The notes: a model not told the origin generated them from the letters alone. Shown: positions 1-9,427, counted from the stretch's first letter. The stretch is DNA of 36,894 bases from Lachnospiraceae bacterium (GCA_024695605.1 JAILHW010000044.1:1-36894), one strand, 5' to 3'. A program made the numbers and translations.

Positions 1-949
1 CGCGCTCTGCCACCCATCCAAGCTCTTTCTTTGCCAGGGAAGGATCCGCATAGTTGGTACCGATATCACCGGCTCTTCTGGGCGCGATCACATAGGGGAT
101 CTTAACTCCTGTGGCCTCCTCAAAGTTTTTAATGATATCCAACACGCTGTAGCCGTTTCCGGTTCCCAGGTTGTAGATCTTCAGACCCGGATTCTCCTTC
201 AGTTTATCCACGCTTTTTACATGGCCGATGGCCAGATCCACCACATGGATATAATCCCGCACGCCGGTCCCATCAGGCGTATCATAGTCATTGCCGAAAA
301 CGGAAAGCTTCTCTCTCTTGCCCACGGCAACCTGGGTAATATAGGGCATCAGGTTGTTCGGAATGCCGTTGGGATTCTCTCCGATCAGACCGCTTTCATG
401 GGCACCGATGGGATTGAAATACCGAAGCAGGATCACGTTCCACTCGTTGTCGGCTTTCTGAATATCCGTAAGGATCTGCTCTAACATGCTCTTGGTCTGT
501 CCGTAAGGATTGGTGATCTCTCCCTTGGGGCAGTTTTCCGTAATGGGGATCTCTGCCGGAAGACCATAGACGGTAGCGGAGGAGGAAAAGATGATATTCT
601 TGCAGCCGTTTTTGCGCATCACATCAAAGAGCACCAGGGAGCCTGCAATGTTATTCTGATAGTACTCCCAGGGTTTTTCCACCGACTCGCCCACTGCCTT
701 AAGTCCCGCAAAGTGGATCACGCTGTCGATCTTGTTTTCATCAAAGATCTTCTGCAGTCCCTCCCGATCCAGGATGTCTGTCTGATAGAAGGGAATCTCC
801 TGTCCGGTGATCTGCTTCACACGCTGGAGAGATTTTTTACTGGAGTTGGACAGATTGTCCACAACCACTACATCATACCCTGCACCTATCAGTTCTACAG
901 TTGTATGGCTGCCGATGAAGCCGGCTCCGCCTGTTACCAAAATTGCCAT
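1..949 (-). CDS. galE: UDP-glucose 4-epimerase, C-terminus truncated by the window edge
   Basis: Minus-strand reading from ATG at 947-949 gives [32 protein letters not shown], the GalE Rossmann start. A YGQTK-type YxxxK motif lies near 490-510. Absent from the ORF list because it runs off the window. Confidence 0.93.
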   Translation of the reverse strand, partial: MAILVTGGAGFIGSHTTVELIGAGYDVVVVDNLSNSSKKSLQRVKQITGQEIPFYQTDILDREGLQKIFDENKIDSVIHFAGLKAVGESVEKPWEYYQNNIAGSLVLFDVMRKNGCKNIIFSSSATVYGLPAEIPITENCPKGEITNPYGQTKSMLEQILTDIQKADNEWNVILLRYFNPIGAHESGLIGENPNGIPNNLMPYITQVAVGKREKLSVFGNDYDTPDGTGVRDYIHVVDLAIGHVKSVDKLKENPGLKIYNLGTGNGYSVLDIIKNFEEATGVKIPYVIAPRRAGDIGTNYADPSLAKKELGWVAER

Positions 950-972
950 ATTTGAATCCTCCCCGGGCATGC

Positions 973-998
973 AAAAAGTTAACACACGCTAACTTTTT
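973..998. terminator. AT-rich hairpin between asnA and galE, possible bidirectional terminator
   Basis: Perfect 9-bp arms aaaaagtta (973-981) and taacttttt (990-998) around an 8-nt loop, downstream of asnA and upstream of galE. Confidence 0.45.
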
Positions 999-1039
999 TA
1001 GTCTAGCTCATCTGCTAACAATAAGGGTTACAAAGAACT

Positions 1040-2050
1040 TTACAAAAACATCACGCCATGTTCTTTGGCATACTCCACATCCTTTTCGGGCCAGATGGAA
1101 GCCTGTACCTCTCCGATGTGGGCCTTGCGCAAAAAGAACATACAGATTCTGGACTGGCCGATACCACCGCCGATGGTATAGGGCAGTTTTTTCTCAAGCA
1201 GGGCCTTCTGGAAGGGAAGGTCTGCCCGCTCCGGACAGCCTGCCTTCTCCAGCTGCTCCTTCAGGGAATCCTCATCCACGCGGATCCCCATAGAGGAGAT
1301 CTCAAAGGAGATATCCAGAACCGGATAATACACGATGATATCGCCGTTTAATTTCCAATCGTCATAGTCCGGTGCACGTCCGTCATGGGGCTCGCCATTT
1401 GACAGCTTATCGCCGATCTGCATCAAAAAGATTGCGCCGTATTCTTTGGCTGCCTCCCGTTCTCTTTCCTTCACACTCAGCTCCGGATATTTGTCCAACA
1501 GCTCCTGGGAGGTGATAAAGGTGATCTCCTCCGGCAGGAAGCATTCCACGTAGTTGTACTCATTTGCCACGTATTTCTCCGTGACACGCAGCGCTTCGTA
1601 AACGGACTTTACGGTTTCCTTCAGGGTTTCCTCGGTCCGCTGCTCTTTTTCAATGACCTTCTCCCAGTCCCACTGATCCACATAGAGGGAATGGATATTA
1701 TCGGTATCCTCATCTCTTCGGATGGCGTTCATATCGGTGTAAAGACCCTCTCCGACCGAGAAGCCGTATTTGCCAAGTGCCATACGCTTCCACTTAGCGA
1801 GGGAATGCACGATCTCCATCCTTCTCTCATCCTGCTCTTTGATCCCAAAGGTAACGGGGCGTTCCACGCCATTTAAGTTATCGTTCAGACCCGATTCGGC
1901 ATCCACGAAAAGGGGTGCCGATACACGGGAAAGGTTCAGCTGGGTTATGAGCTCTCTTTGGAAAAAGTCCTTTACACGTTTGATGGCTTTTTCGGTTTCT
2001 TTGATCCCCAGATCGGGCTTGTAGCCCTCCGGGATAACGATCTGACTCAT
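1040..2050 (-). CDS. asnA: Aspartate--ammonia ligase (asparagine synthetase A)
   Basis: 336 aa. Contains SAPLFVDAESGLNDNLNGVERPV, KYGFSVGEGLYTDMNAIRRDE and GGGIGQSRICMFFLRKAHIGEVQASIWP, typical of AsnA. SD-like AGGAGG upstream. Confidence 0.96.
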   Translation of the reverse strand: MSQIVIPEGYKPDLGIKETEKAIKRVKDFFQRELITQLNLSRVSAPLFVDAESGLNDNLNGVERPVTFGIKEQDERRMEIVHSLAKWKRMALGKYGFSVGEGLYTDMNAIRRDEDTDNIHSLYVDQWDWEKVIEKEQRTEETLKETVKSVYEALRVTEKYVANEYNYVECFLPEEITFITSQELLDKYPELSVKEREREAAKEYGAIFLMQIGDKLSNGEPHDGRAPDYDDWKLNGDIIVYYPVLDISFEISSMGIRVDEDSLKEQLEKAGCPERADLPFQKALLEKKLPYTIGGGIGQSRICMFFLRKAHIGEVQASIWPEKDVEYAKEHGVMFL

Positions 2051-2073
2051 GGGAATATCCTCCTATATTTTCA

Positions 2074-2378
2074 TTCGTAAGATACGGATCGCTCCGTGTT
2101 CCACACTCTCGCGATCCTACGACCATTCGGAAATCGGCCGGCTCCTGTTGCTAAGATGCGGATCGCTCCGTGCACACTTACGATTCGCTCCTCCACACGC
2201 ATCTCGTAATCCCGCATGCGCTGCGCACATGCTCTACCGATGCTTCGCATCTGATCACTCGATGTCGGTGGAGTTCCTGCTTCGCAGGATCGATTGCGGC
2301 CAGATAAACCTCCCGCATACAAGTATGCGTCGGTTTTCTAACCGCAATCTGCTGCGAATCGTAACTTATAATTCGCAG
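2074..2378. repeat. Intergenic array of short perfect or near-perfect hairpins with a 25-nt direct repeat
   Basis: Hairpins read directly at 2084-2097, 2159-2170, 2214-2232, 2239-2251, 2275-2289, 2314-2329, 2331-2344 and 2352-2378. Direct repeat copies at 2074-2098 and 2148-2172 (22/25 identical). Confidence 0.85.
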
Positions 2379-3757
2379 TTTTTCACAGTTCTCGGGAACG
2401 GTACAACGTCGCGGATGTTGCCCATACCCGTTAAGTACATCACGCATCTTTCAAAGCCCAGTCCGAAGCCGGCGTGTCGGGTGGAACCGTATTTGCGAAG
2501 ATCCAGATAGAATGCATAATCCTCGGGCTTTAAGTTGCACTCCTTCATACGCTGCAGCAGGATATCATAGTCATCCTCTCTCTGGCTGCCGCCGATGATC
2601 TCGCCAATCCCCGGTACCAGACAGTCCATGGCTGCAACGGTCTTGCCGTCCTCATTGAGCTTCATATAAAAGGCTTTGATCTCCTTGGGATAATCGGTCA
2701 CAAACACGGGACGTCCAAACTCTTTTTCCGTCAAATAGCGCTCGTGCTCCGTCTGCAGATCCGCACCCCAGAATACCTTGTAATCGAATTCATCGTTATG
2801 CTTCTCCAGGATCTTGATGGCCTCGGTATAGGTCACATGGCCAAAGTCGGAGTTTGCCACATGGTTCAGACGTTCGATCAGGCCCTTATCCACAAAGCTG
2901 TTAAAGAAGTTCATCTCCTCCGGTGCATTTTCCAGTACATAATTGATGATGTATTTGATCATGCTCTCTGCCAGGATCATATCATCCTTCAGATCCGCAA
3001 AGGCGATCTCCGGCTCGATCATCCAGAACTCAGCCGCATGTCTGGTGGTGTTGGAATTCTCGGCACGGAAGGTGGGACCGAAGGTGTAGATGTTCTTAAA
3101 GGCCTGTGCAAATGTCTCTCCGTTCAGCTGTCCGCTGACAGTCAGGTTGGTCTCCTTTCCGAAGAAGTCCTGTGAATAATCCACCTTTCCATCCTCGGTG
3201 CGGGGTACATCATCAAAATCCAGGGTGGTGACCTTGAACATCTCGCCTGCACCCTCACAGTCGCTTCCGGTGATCAGCGGGGTATGTACATACACAAAAT
3301 CCCGCTCCTGGAAGAATTTGTGGATCGCATAAGCGATCAGAGAGCGGACACGGAAGACCGCCTCAAAGGTATTGGTCCTGGGACGCAGATGGGAAATGGT
3401 CCGAAGGTATTCCATAGTATGGCGTTTTTTCTGCAGCGGATAGTCCGGTGCGGAAGCGCCTTCGATCACAACCTCAGTCGCCTGGATCTCAAAGGGCTGC
3501 TTGGCATCGGGGGTGGGGGTCACAACTCCCGTTACGATCAGCGCAGCTCCCACGTTGGATTTGCTGACCTGCTCAAAGTTGGCAAGCTTATCCGAATAGA
3601 CCACCTGCAATGGCTCAAAAAAGGTTCCGTCATTGATCACAAGAAATCCGAAGGTCTTGGAATCTCTTTTGGAACGAAGCCAGCCGCCGATGGTAACCTC
3701 CTTGCCGGCAAAGGCCTCCTGTTGTCTGAATAGATCTCTTATGTTTGTCAGTTCCAT
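2366..3757 (-). CDS. asnS: Asparagine--tRNA ligase
   Basis: Class II aa[81 protein letters not shown]. Start set at MELTNIRD (3757), preceded by AAAGGAAA; the longer ORF (3853) begins at the predicted -10/TSS. Confidence 0.95.
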   Translation of the reverse strand: MELTNIRDLFRQQEAFAGKEVTIGGWLRSKRDSKTFGFLVINDGTFFEPLQVVYSDKLANFEQVSKSNVGAALIVTGVVTPTPDAKQPFEIQATEVVIEGASAPDYPLQKKRHTMEYLRTISHLRPRTNTFEAVFRVRSLIAYAIHKFFQERDFVYVHTPLITGSDCEGAGEMFKVTTLDFDDVPRTEDGKVDYSQDFFGKETNLTVSGQLNGETFAQAFKNIYTFGPTFRAENSNTTRHAAEFWMIEPEIAFADLKDDMILAESMIKYIINYVLENAPEEMNFFNSFVDKGLIERLNHVANSDFGHVTYTEAIKILEKHNDEFDYKVFWGADLQTEHERYLTEKEFGRPVFVTDYPKEIKAFYMKLNEDGKTVAAMDCLVPGIGEIIGGSQREDDYDILLQRMKECNLKPEDYAFYLDLRKYGSTRHAGFGLGFERCVMYLTGMGNIRDVVPFPRTVKNCEL

Positions 3758-3867
3758 GATCATTTTCCTTTCGTAAATAAGTCCGCAGACTGTTATTTCT
3801 TTTTGCGCAGCGCTTTTGTGAGCGCCTTTGCTCCCGATCTCTTTTTCTGCCACGCAACCAAGTACAC

Positions 3868-3896
3868 AGTATAGCGCAATCTGTATGATCTTTCAA
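3868..3896 (-). promoter_or_regulatory. Sigma70-type promoter for asnS
   Basis: Minus strand: TTGAAA (3891-3896), 17-nt spacer, TATACT (3868-3873). Confidence 0.75.
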
Positions 3897-3913
3897 GATA
3901 ATGCGCCTTGTAT

Positions 3914-3939
3914 GGAAGGGATCCTCACAGGATCCTTCC
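3914..3939. terminator. Hairpin between the PIN-like gene and asnS, possible terminator
   Basis: ggaagggatcc / tcaca / ggatccttcc, with one bulged G. The following T-rich tract (gggtttatttt) is on the plus strand. Confidence 0.4.
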
Positions 3940-3943
3940 GGGT

Positions 3944-4987
3944 TTATTTTGCTGCACCGATAAAGGCATTGAACGCCGGAAGTGCCAGCTTATAATATTT
4001 ATTTCCGACCTCCTGGGTAAAGGCATGTACCAGCGCGGTATTGAAGGTTGCCTTATCCCTGCTTTCCAGCATGCAGGCATACACCTTACGGTAAGCGCCG
4101 GGCATCAGACCTTCCTCCTTGAAGGCTGCACGGATCTTTTTCTTCACCGCCTCGGAAATCTTATTGTTGCTTCCGTTATTGTTGTTATTGCCGCTGTTGT
4201 TATTGTTGTTATTGCTATTACTGTTATTATTATTCGTATTCTGGTTATTCTTCAACCCCGCATCCTGCTGGACCTGCTTTTTGGCATTCGCATTTTTCCC
4301 TCTGCCGGATTTTTTCCCGCTATCCGCAGCGGTACGAGGATCGGCGGCTGCCTCCTTCTCAGCGGCACCTGCGCCTTCGGCATTCCGGCCGGCGGATGGC
4401 TTCTTTACATCCTTTGCCTTGGCATCCCCGTCAGTCTTGGCACTCTTTGCAGCCGCAGTCTTTTTCTCACCGTTCTTGCCTGCTGCTTTGCTCTTGCCAT
4501 CGCCGTTCTTATTCTCGGCACTGCCTGCACTCTTCTTTGTCGTCTTCTTCGTCTCCGAGGAAGCAACGGCCTTGGTCCTGGTCTTTTTCTCATCCGGCAG
4601 GATCTGCCTTGCCAGGTTGTGGAAGCGGCTGATCGTAATGCCCTTTTCACTCCAGAAATCCACAACGGCATCAAAGCCTGCATCGCGGCTGATGATCATC
4701 ACCTCGTCGGATGCTCCGCCCTCCTGCCCGGACTGCTCCACTGCCTTTGCCACCAGATAGCCAAGGTAGGTGGTCAGCTGAAAATCCAGATAATTTTTTG
4801 CCGTTTTCGTCGTCCGGATAAATTCCAGCTTCGCTCTTGTGGAGGTAATCTTTACCAGATCCTCAAAAGGGACGGACCCTGTTCTGGGTCCGTAAAAGAT
4901 GATCAGCCGATCCTCCTGTAATAGTTCCTCTACTCCGGTGATCCCGCGGATCCCCGTATTTTCATAATCTACCAAATAAAAAACCAT
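3944..4987 (-). CDS. PIN-like domain protein with Lys/Ala-rich and poly-Asn linker and a conserved-looking C-terminal helical domain
   Basis: N-terminus MVFYLVDYENTGIRGITGVEELLQEDRLIIFYGPRTG...VMIISRDAGFDAVVDFW is PIN/NYN-like, with spaced acidic residues. Low-complexity linker ends in NNQNTNNNNSNSNNNNNNSGNNNNNGSNN. Confidence 0.75.
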   Translation of the reverse strand: MVFYLVDYENTGIRGITGVEELLQEDRLIIFYGPRTGSVPFEDLVKITSTRAKLEFIRTTKTAKNYLDFQLTTYLGYLVAKAVEQSGQEGGASDEVMIISRDAGFDAVVDFWSEKGITISRFHNLARQILPDEKKTRTKAVASSETKKTTKKSAGSAENKNGDGKSKAAGKNGEKKTAAAKSAKTDGDAKAKDVKKPSAGRNAEGAGAAEKEAAADPRTAADSGKKSGRGKNANAKKQVQQDAGLKNNQNTNNNNSNSNNNNNNSGNNNNNGSNNKISEAVKKKIRAAFKEEGLMPGAYRKVYACMLESRDKATFNTALVHAFTQEVGNKYYKLALPAFNAFIGAAK

Positions 4988-5014
4988 ATATCTATTATCC
5001 TCTCTTTGTTATTA

Positions 5015-5527
5015 TCAGATCATTCCGGCCTGTTTGTATTTTTTCTTGATCAGCTCCATGACCTCATCCATGCTGATCCCCAGCACAAACGCAAGCTCGC
5101 TGTGCAGATTCTTCTCGGCGATCCTGAAATACCGCTCATCTACCGTCGTCACTTTTTTTCCTTCCGCAGCCCGCTTATTACCGCGCAGATACATGGTCCG
5201 AAGGATGCTCACAAGGCGCCTCGGATCACAGGAAAAAATAGCCTCCTTGTAGATCTGCTCTCTCATCTTATCGCTCTCGATCCAGGTCTCTTCGATCGCT
5301 GCCATTTCCTCCAGAAGGGTGTCCACCTCTTCTTTGGTCATGATGGGACGTACCTGGTGTTTATCACTGTCCACGGGAATATAGAGCTTTCCGCCCTTCT
5401 GTCCTTCGGGAATGATCACATAGCATTTTTTCCCGTCTCTTCTTCCGGGCATAGCCATGGTCACGATATCCGTCACCTTGCAGACTCCTTCATTGGCACT
5501 TACAACATAATCACCGATCTCATACAT
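5015..5527 (-). CDS. CarD/CdnL-family transcriptional regulator
   Basis: MYEIGDYVVSANEGVCKVTDIVTM...YVIIPEGQKGGKLYIPVDSDKHQVRPIMTKEE matches the CarD N-terminal RID-like fold. Start set at MYEIGDY. Confidence 0.85.
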   Translation of the reverse strand: MYEIGDYVVSANEGVCKVTDIVTMAMPGRRDGKKCYVIIPEGQKGGKLYIPVDSDKHQVRPIMTKEEVDTLLEEMAAIEETWIESDKMREQIYKEAIFSCDPRRLVSILRTMYLRGNKRAAEGKKVTTVDERYFRIAEKNLHSELAFVLGISMDEVMELIKKKYKQAGMI

Positions 5528-5619
5528 AGCTGTCTCCTTCTTCTGCACTTGGCACCTATAAGGCCACAGGCGTGGACCGTCCCTTTGGACGGCAGATCAA
5601 CCGGTTCCGAAAAACACCC

Positions 5620-7113
5620 TCAGTTTTTATCCCCTGCTTTTTGCTTTGCTTTCTCCCTCTCCTGCTTTTTGGAAAAGAACTCCCTCCAGATCTCGGGATG
5701 GAACAGGATGAGGATCGGGAACAGCTCCAGTCTTCCCGCCAGCATATCGATCATCAAAAGGATCTTGGCCCAAACGGAGAAAAATGCGAAGTTCCCGGTG
5801 GGTCCCACCATGGAAAGGCCGGGACCGATGTTGTTAAAGGTTGCCGCCACCGCGGTAAAGTTGGTCACCAGATCGTATTCATCCAGAGAGATCAAAAGCA
5901 CCGACAGGCTGAACAGGATCACATAGGTGATGATATAAACGTTCAGGGACCGAAGCACATCATGCTCAAGGGGCTTATCCTCATACTGGATCTTCTTGAC
6001 ACTCTTGGGATGAATGTAGGACAGCAGCTCCTTTTTCAGCGTCCTGACAGCAATGATCCCGCGGGAAACCTTCATACCGCCGCCGGTAGAGCCCGCGCAG
6101 GCGCCGATGAACATCAAAAGCACCAGGATCGATCTGGAAAAGCCGGGCCACAGATCAAAGTCCGTGGTACAGTATCCGGTGGTGGTAATGATGGAGCCTA
6201 CCTGGAAGGCCGCATCCGTCAGGGCCTTAAAGCCCGATTCGTACAGGTGTCTGATATTGAGAAAGATCCCGGCGATGGCAGTCAGGATCACGATCAGATA
6301 CCAGCGCACCTCCTCCATGGAAAAGCCCTTCTTTACCTGCCTGTAGATCAGGTAGTAGTAAAAGTTGAAATTTACTCCAAAGAGGATCATAAACACGGTA
6401 ATGATCCACTGCTGCAGTACGCTGTAGCTTGCAATGGAATCGCCTCTTACGCCGAATCCGCCGGTACCGGCAGTTCCGAAGGAAAGGGTCACGCTGTCAA
6501 ACAGCGGCATTCCGGAAACCAGCAGCAGCACGATCTCGATCACCGTCATGGCCAGATAGATCACATACAGGATCCTGGCCGTGGTCTTAATCTTGGGTAC
6601 CAGCTTGCCCACGGAAGGGCCCGGGCTCTCGGCCCGCATCAGGTTCATGCTTCCGCCGCCGCTCATGGGCACTACGGCCAGAAGAAAGACCAGAACACCC
6701 ATACCGCCGATCCAGTGGGTCAGGGACCTCCAGAACAGGGAGCAGTGGGACAGCGCCTCCACATCCGGCAAAATGGACGCTCCCGTTGTGGTAAAGCCGG
6801 AGATGGTCTCAAACAGTGCATCCGCATAGGACGGGATCTCCCCCGTTGCAAAAAACGGGACTGCGCCGAACATGGATAAAATGATCCAGGAAAGGGCAGT
6901 CGTCAGACACCCCTCCTTCATATAAAACACATTGCTGGACGGTCGTTTGTAGGTCATCAAGAGGCCGAAAAGCCCGCAGAGACTGGCTACCGCCACATAA
7001 TAAACTGCTTGTGATTCCCGATAGATCATTCCCACCAGCCAGGGCAGCATCAAAAGCAGCGCTTCGATCTTCAAAACGCTCCCCAGAACATAGCGGATCA
7101 TTGGTCGATTCAT
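5620..7113 (-). CDS. trkH: TrkH-family potassium uptake membrane subunit
   Basis: Multi-TM protein with ETISGFTTTGASIL, GGMGVLVFLLAVVPM, GTAGTGGFGVRGDS, GACAGSTGGGMKVSR and NNIGPGLSMVGPTGNF. Confidence 0.95.
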   Translation of the reverse strand: MNRPMIRYVLGSVLKIEALLLMLPWLVGMIYRESQAVYYVAVASLCGLFGLLMTYKRPSSNVFYMKEGCLTTALSWIILSMFGAVPFFATGEIPSYADALFETISGFTTTGASILPDVEALSHCSLFWRSLTHWIGGMGVLVFLLAVVPMSGGGSMNLMRAESPGPSVGKLVPKIKTTARILYVIYLAMTVIEIVLLLVSGMPLFDSVTLSFGTAGTGGFGVRGDSIASYSVLQQWIITVFMILFGVNFNFYYYLIYRQVKKGFSMEEVRWYLIVILTAIAGIFLNIRHLYESGFKALTDAAFQVGSIITTTGYCTTDFDLWPGFSRSILVLLMFIGACAGSTGGGMKVSRGIIAVRTLKKELLSYIHPKSVKKIQYEDKPLEHDVLRSLNVYIITYVILFSLSVLLISLDEYDLVTNFTAVAATFNNIGPGLSMVGPTGNFAFFSVWAKILLMIDMLAGRLELFPILILFHPEIWREFFSKKQEREKAKQKAGDKN

Positions 7114-7155
7114 GATGATTTCTCTTTTCTTCTCTTATCTTCGCCCCCGGCGATC

Positions 7156-8562
7156 CTATGCCAGGATATCCAGAATGTCATTAAAGCCGGTGTGGACCGT
7201 TACGATGATAACGGTATCGCCCACCCGGATCTCATCGGTACCTTTGGGGATCAGGATCTTTCCGCCGCGGTTGATACAGGTCACCAGAAGGCTGGGCTTT
7301 AAGGAAAGGTTCATCAGCGGAACGCCCGTTACCGCCGACTCCTCCTCGATCTCAAACTCAATGGCCTCTGCCTTTCGATTCACCAGATAGTACAGGGTAC
7401 GGATGTTGTTGCGTCCGATGGTATTGCTCATCGCGCGCACATAGGCGATGATGGCTTCGGAGGTGATGTATTTCGGAAACAGGATGGATCCCAGATCCAG
7501 CTTGTCGATCACGCTCTTAAAGCCGATGCGGTTGATCTTCGTAATGACCTTGGCATTGGAAAACTGCCTTGCAAATAAGGTCAGGATGATATTTTCCTCA
7601 TCGATACCGGTCAGCGGAATAAAAGCCTCCACACTGTCAATGCCCTCCTCCCGCAAAAGCTCCTCATCCGAGCCGTCGCCGTTGATGATGATGGCCTTGG
7701 GCAGCAGAATGCTCAGTTCCTCGCAGCGCTTTTTATCCTGCTCGATGATCCGTACCTCAATGCCGTTTTTCAAAAGCTGGGTTGCCAGATAGTAGGCTGC
7801 CCGTCCGCCGCCGACGATCATGGCCGATCTGGCCTGCCGGATGTTAAATCCGATCTTGGACAAAAAGGACCTGGCGATCTTGGGCGTGGAAACAAAGCTG
7901 ATGACATCATCTTTTTGCAATACAAATCCACCGGAGGGGATGATGACATTATCCTCTCTCTCCACCACGCAGACCAGAAGATTGGATTCCACGTTCCGGT
8001 GAAGCTCCATCAGGGATATGCCATCCAGCAGATTGCCTTCCGGGATCTTAAACTTTACCATCTCCGCCTGGCCATGGGCAAAGGAGCCCACCTCCAGTGC
8101 AGAAGGAAGCAGCAGGATGCGGCAGGCCTCCAGTGCCGTTTCCAGCTCCGGATTGATGATCATGGCAAGACCCAGTTTTTCACGAAGGTAAGCCGACTCC
8201 TTACTGTAATCCGGGGTACGGACCCTGGCGATGGCTGCACAGTCACCGACCTGTTTGGCCACGGTACAGCATAACAGATTCAGCTCATCCGATCCGGTCA
8301 CGGCAATGAACAGATCCGTATCGGCAATGCCTGCCTCGATCTGGACACTGTAGCTTGCGCCGTTTCCCACCATACCCATGATGTCATAGGTGTTGGTCAC
8401 ATTCTGCACCAGGCCTGCATCGGTATCGATGACCGTGATATCATGCCCTTCCTTACTGAGCTGCTCTACAAGCGTAACGCCCACTTTTCCGCAGCCGACG
8501 ATCATGATGTGAAGACCCTTGTTCTCCGATTGGATCGCCTGGCTGAATTTCGATAAAAACAT
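7156..8562 (-). CDS. trkA: Trk potassium uptake regulatory subunit TrkA (two RCK units)
   Basis: MIVGCGKVGVTLVEQLSKEGHDITVIDTD and a second MIVGGGRAAYYLATQL...IIEQDKKRCEELS. RCK_C-like tail. SD AAAGGAG before ATG 8562. Confidence 0.95.
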   Translation of the reverse strand: MFLSKFSQAIQSENKGLHIMIVGCGKVGVTLVEQLSKEGHDITVIDTDAGLVQNVTNTYDIMGMVGNGASYSVQIEAGIADTDLFIAVTGSDELNLLCCTVAKQVGDCAAIARVRTPDYSKESAYLREKLGLAMIINPELETALEACRILLLPSALEVGSFAHGQAEMVKFKIPEGNLLDGISLMELHRNVESNLLVCVVEREDNVIIPSGGFVLQKDDVISFVSTPKIARSFLSKIGFNIRQARSAMIVGGGRAAYYLATQLLKNGIEVRIIEQDKKRCEELSILLPKAIIINGDGSDEELLREEGIDSVEAFIPLTGIDEENIILTLFARQFSNAKVITKINRIGFKSVIDKLDLGSILFPKYITSEAIIAYVRAMSNTIGRNNIRTLYYLVNRKAEAIEFEIEEESAVTGVPLMNLSLKPSLLVTCINRGGKILIPKGTDEIRVGDTVIIVTVHTGFNDILDILA

Positions 8563-8593
8563 GTCCTGCTCCTTTAACTGCCTGCTTCAGATC

Positions 8594-9427
8594 TCAGTGA
8601 TGACCGCCCCCGCCTCCGTGGGAAAATCCGCCGGAGGAAATGTGGCCGCCTCCGCCTCCCGATGAAGAGGAGGTTTCGATCTTTCTCTTATGGACGGTCT
8701 TATTGAGGAATGTATCCGCCTGATGCTCCATCTGGGGCTTCTGGCCTGTCACATAGGTCATCGGCGTCGTGGTATCCTTGGCCTTTTCGCCCAGTGCCTG
8801 GATCAAAAAGTAAACAGCCGTGATCACAAGACTGATCAGCAGCATCAGCGGCAGCGGCAGCTTCATCTTTTCACTGGCCGGCATCATATGCTTTGCCACT
8901 TCATTGACGTAGATCCGATAGGCCTCGTAGGGGTTTTCATTGACCACCTCAAAGATATCCTCCAACAGACTGTCGATATCCGAAGAGGAGTAGGCCGACT
9001 GCACCTTTCCGGAGGTGGAAAACCAGGTGTCCCCGTTGTAATCGCCATAGCTGTGCCAGTTGTCCACCAGCACGCAGCCGTCTCCGTGGGGCTTGTTAAA
9101 GCCAAAGGCATTCTGATCATAAAAATCATCCGCCCAGTTCATCAGCGCTTCCTGGGAATCTCCCACCGGCTCATTCAGGGTCACCAGCACGATGTCACAG
9201 CCGCAGAGCTGCTCCTTTTCCGCGATCAGGGCCCGAAGGCTCTGCTCCTGGTCATCCGTTAAAAGCTCGCCTCTGTCAAACACACGCTCCGTTGTGCAGT
9301 CCGTATTGCCCCGCGAAACGGGCTTCTTGGGATTGCCGCTTCGATAGATCAAAAAGCCGATGGTGGCTACAAGGAAAAGCGCCAGCAGTATGAAAAAAAC
9401 CTTAAAATGTTTCAGATACAGTTTCAT
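8594..9427 (-). CDS. TPM-domain membrane protein with Gly/His-rich C-terminus
   Basis: N-terminal TM; VFDRGELLTDDQEQSLRALIAEKEQLCGCDIVLVTLNEP is TPM-like. Second TM. Tail SSSSGGGGGHISSGGFSHGGGGGHH. Confidence 0.8.
   Translation of the reverse strand: MKLYLKHFKVFFILLALFLVATIGFLIYRSGNPKKPVSRGNTDCTTERVFDRGELLTDDQEQSLRALIAEKEQLCGCDIVLVTLNEPVGDSQEALMNWADDFYDQNAFGFNKPHGDGCVLVDNWHSYGDYNGDTWFSTSGKVQSAYSSSDIDSLLEDIFEVVNENPYEAYRIYVNEVAKHMMPASEKMKLPLPLMLLISLVITAVYFLIQALGEKAKDTTTPMTYVTGQKPQMEHQADTFLNKTVHKRKIETSSSSGGGGGHISSGGFSHGGGGGHH

Noticed and set aside
2049-2510. Small ORFs (e.g. 2049-2510 +, 2178-2447 -, 2071-2322 -) across the asnS-asnA gap
   Set aside because: They overlap each other on both strands, have odd composition, and are explained by the hairpin array.
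3758-3867. T-box riboswitch in the asnS leader
   Set aside because: The leader is only ~105 nt and I saw no T-box motif (TGGNACCGCG) or antiterminator layout.
3908-4921. 337-aa plus-strand hydrophobic ORF opposite the PIN-like gene
   Set aside because: The Leu/Ile/Val-rich run is simply the antisense of the poly-Asn and Lys-rich tract.
5572-6879. 435-aa plus-strand ORF opposite trkH
   Set aside because: His/Gln/Asp-rich antisense translation of trkH; no credible domain.
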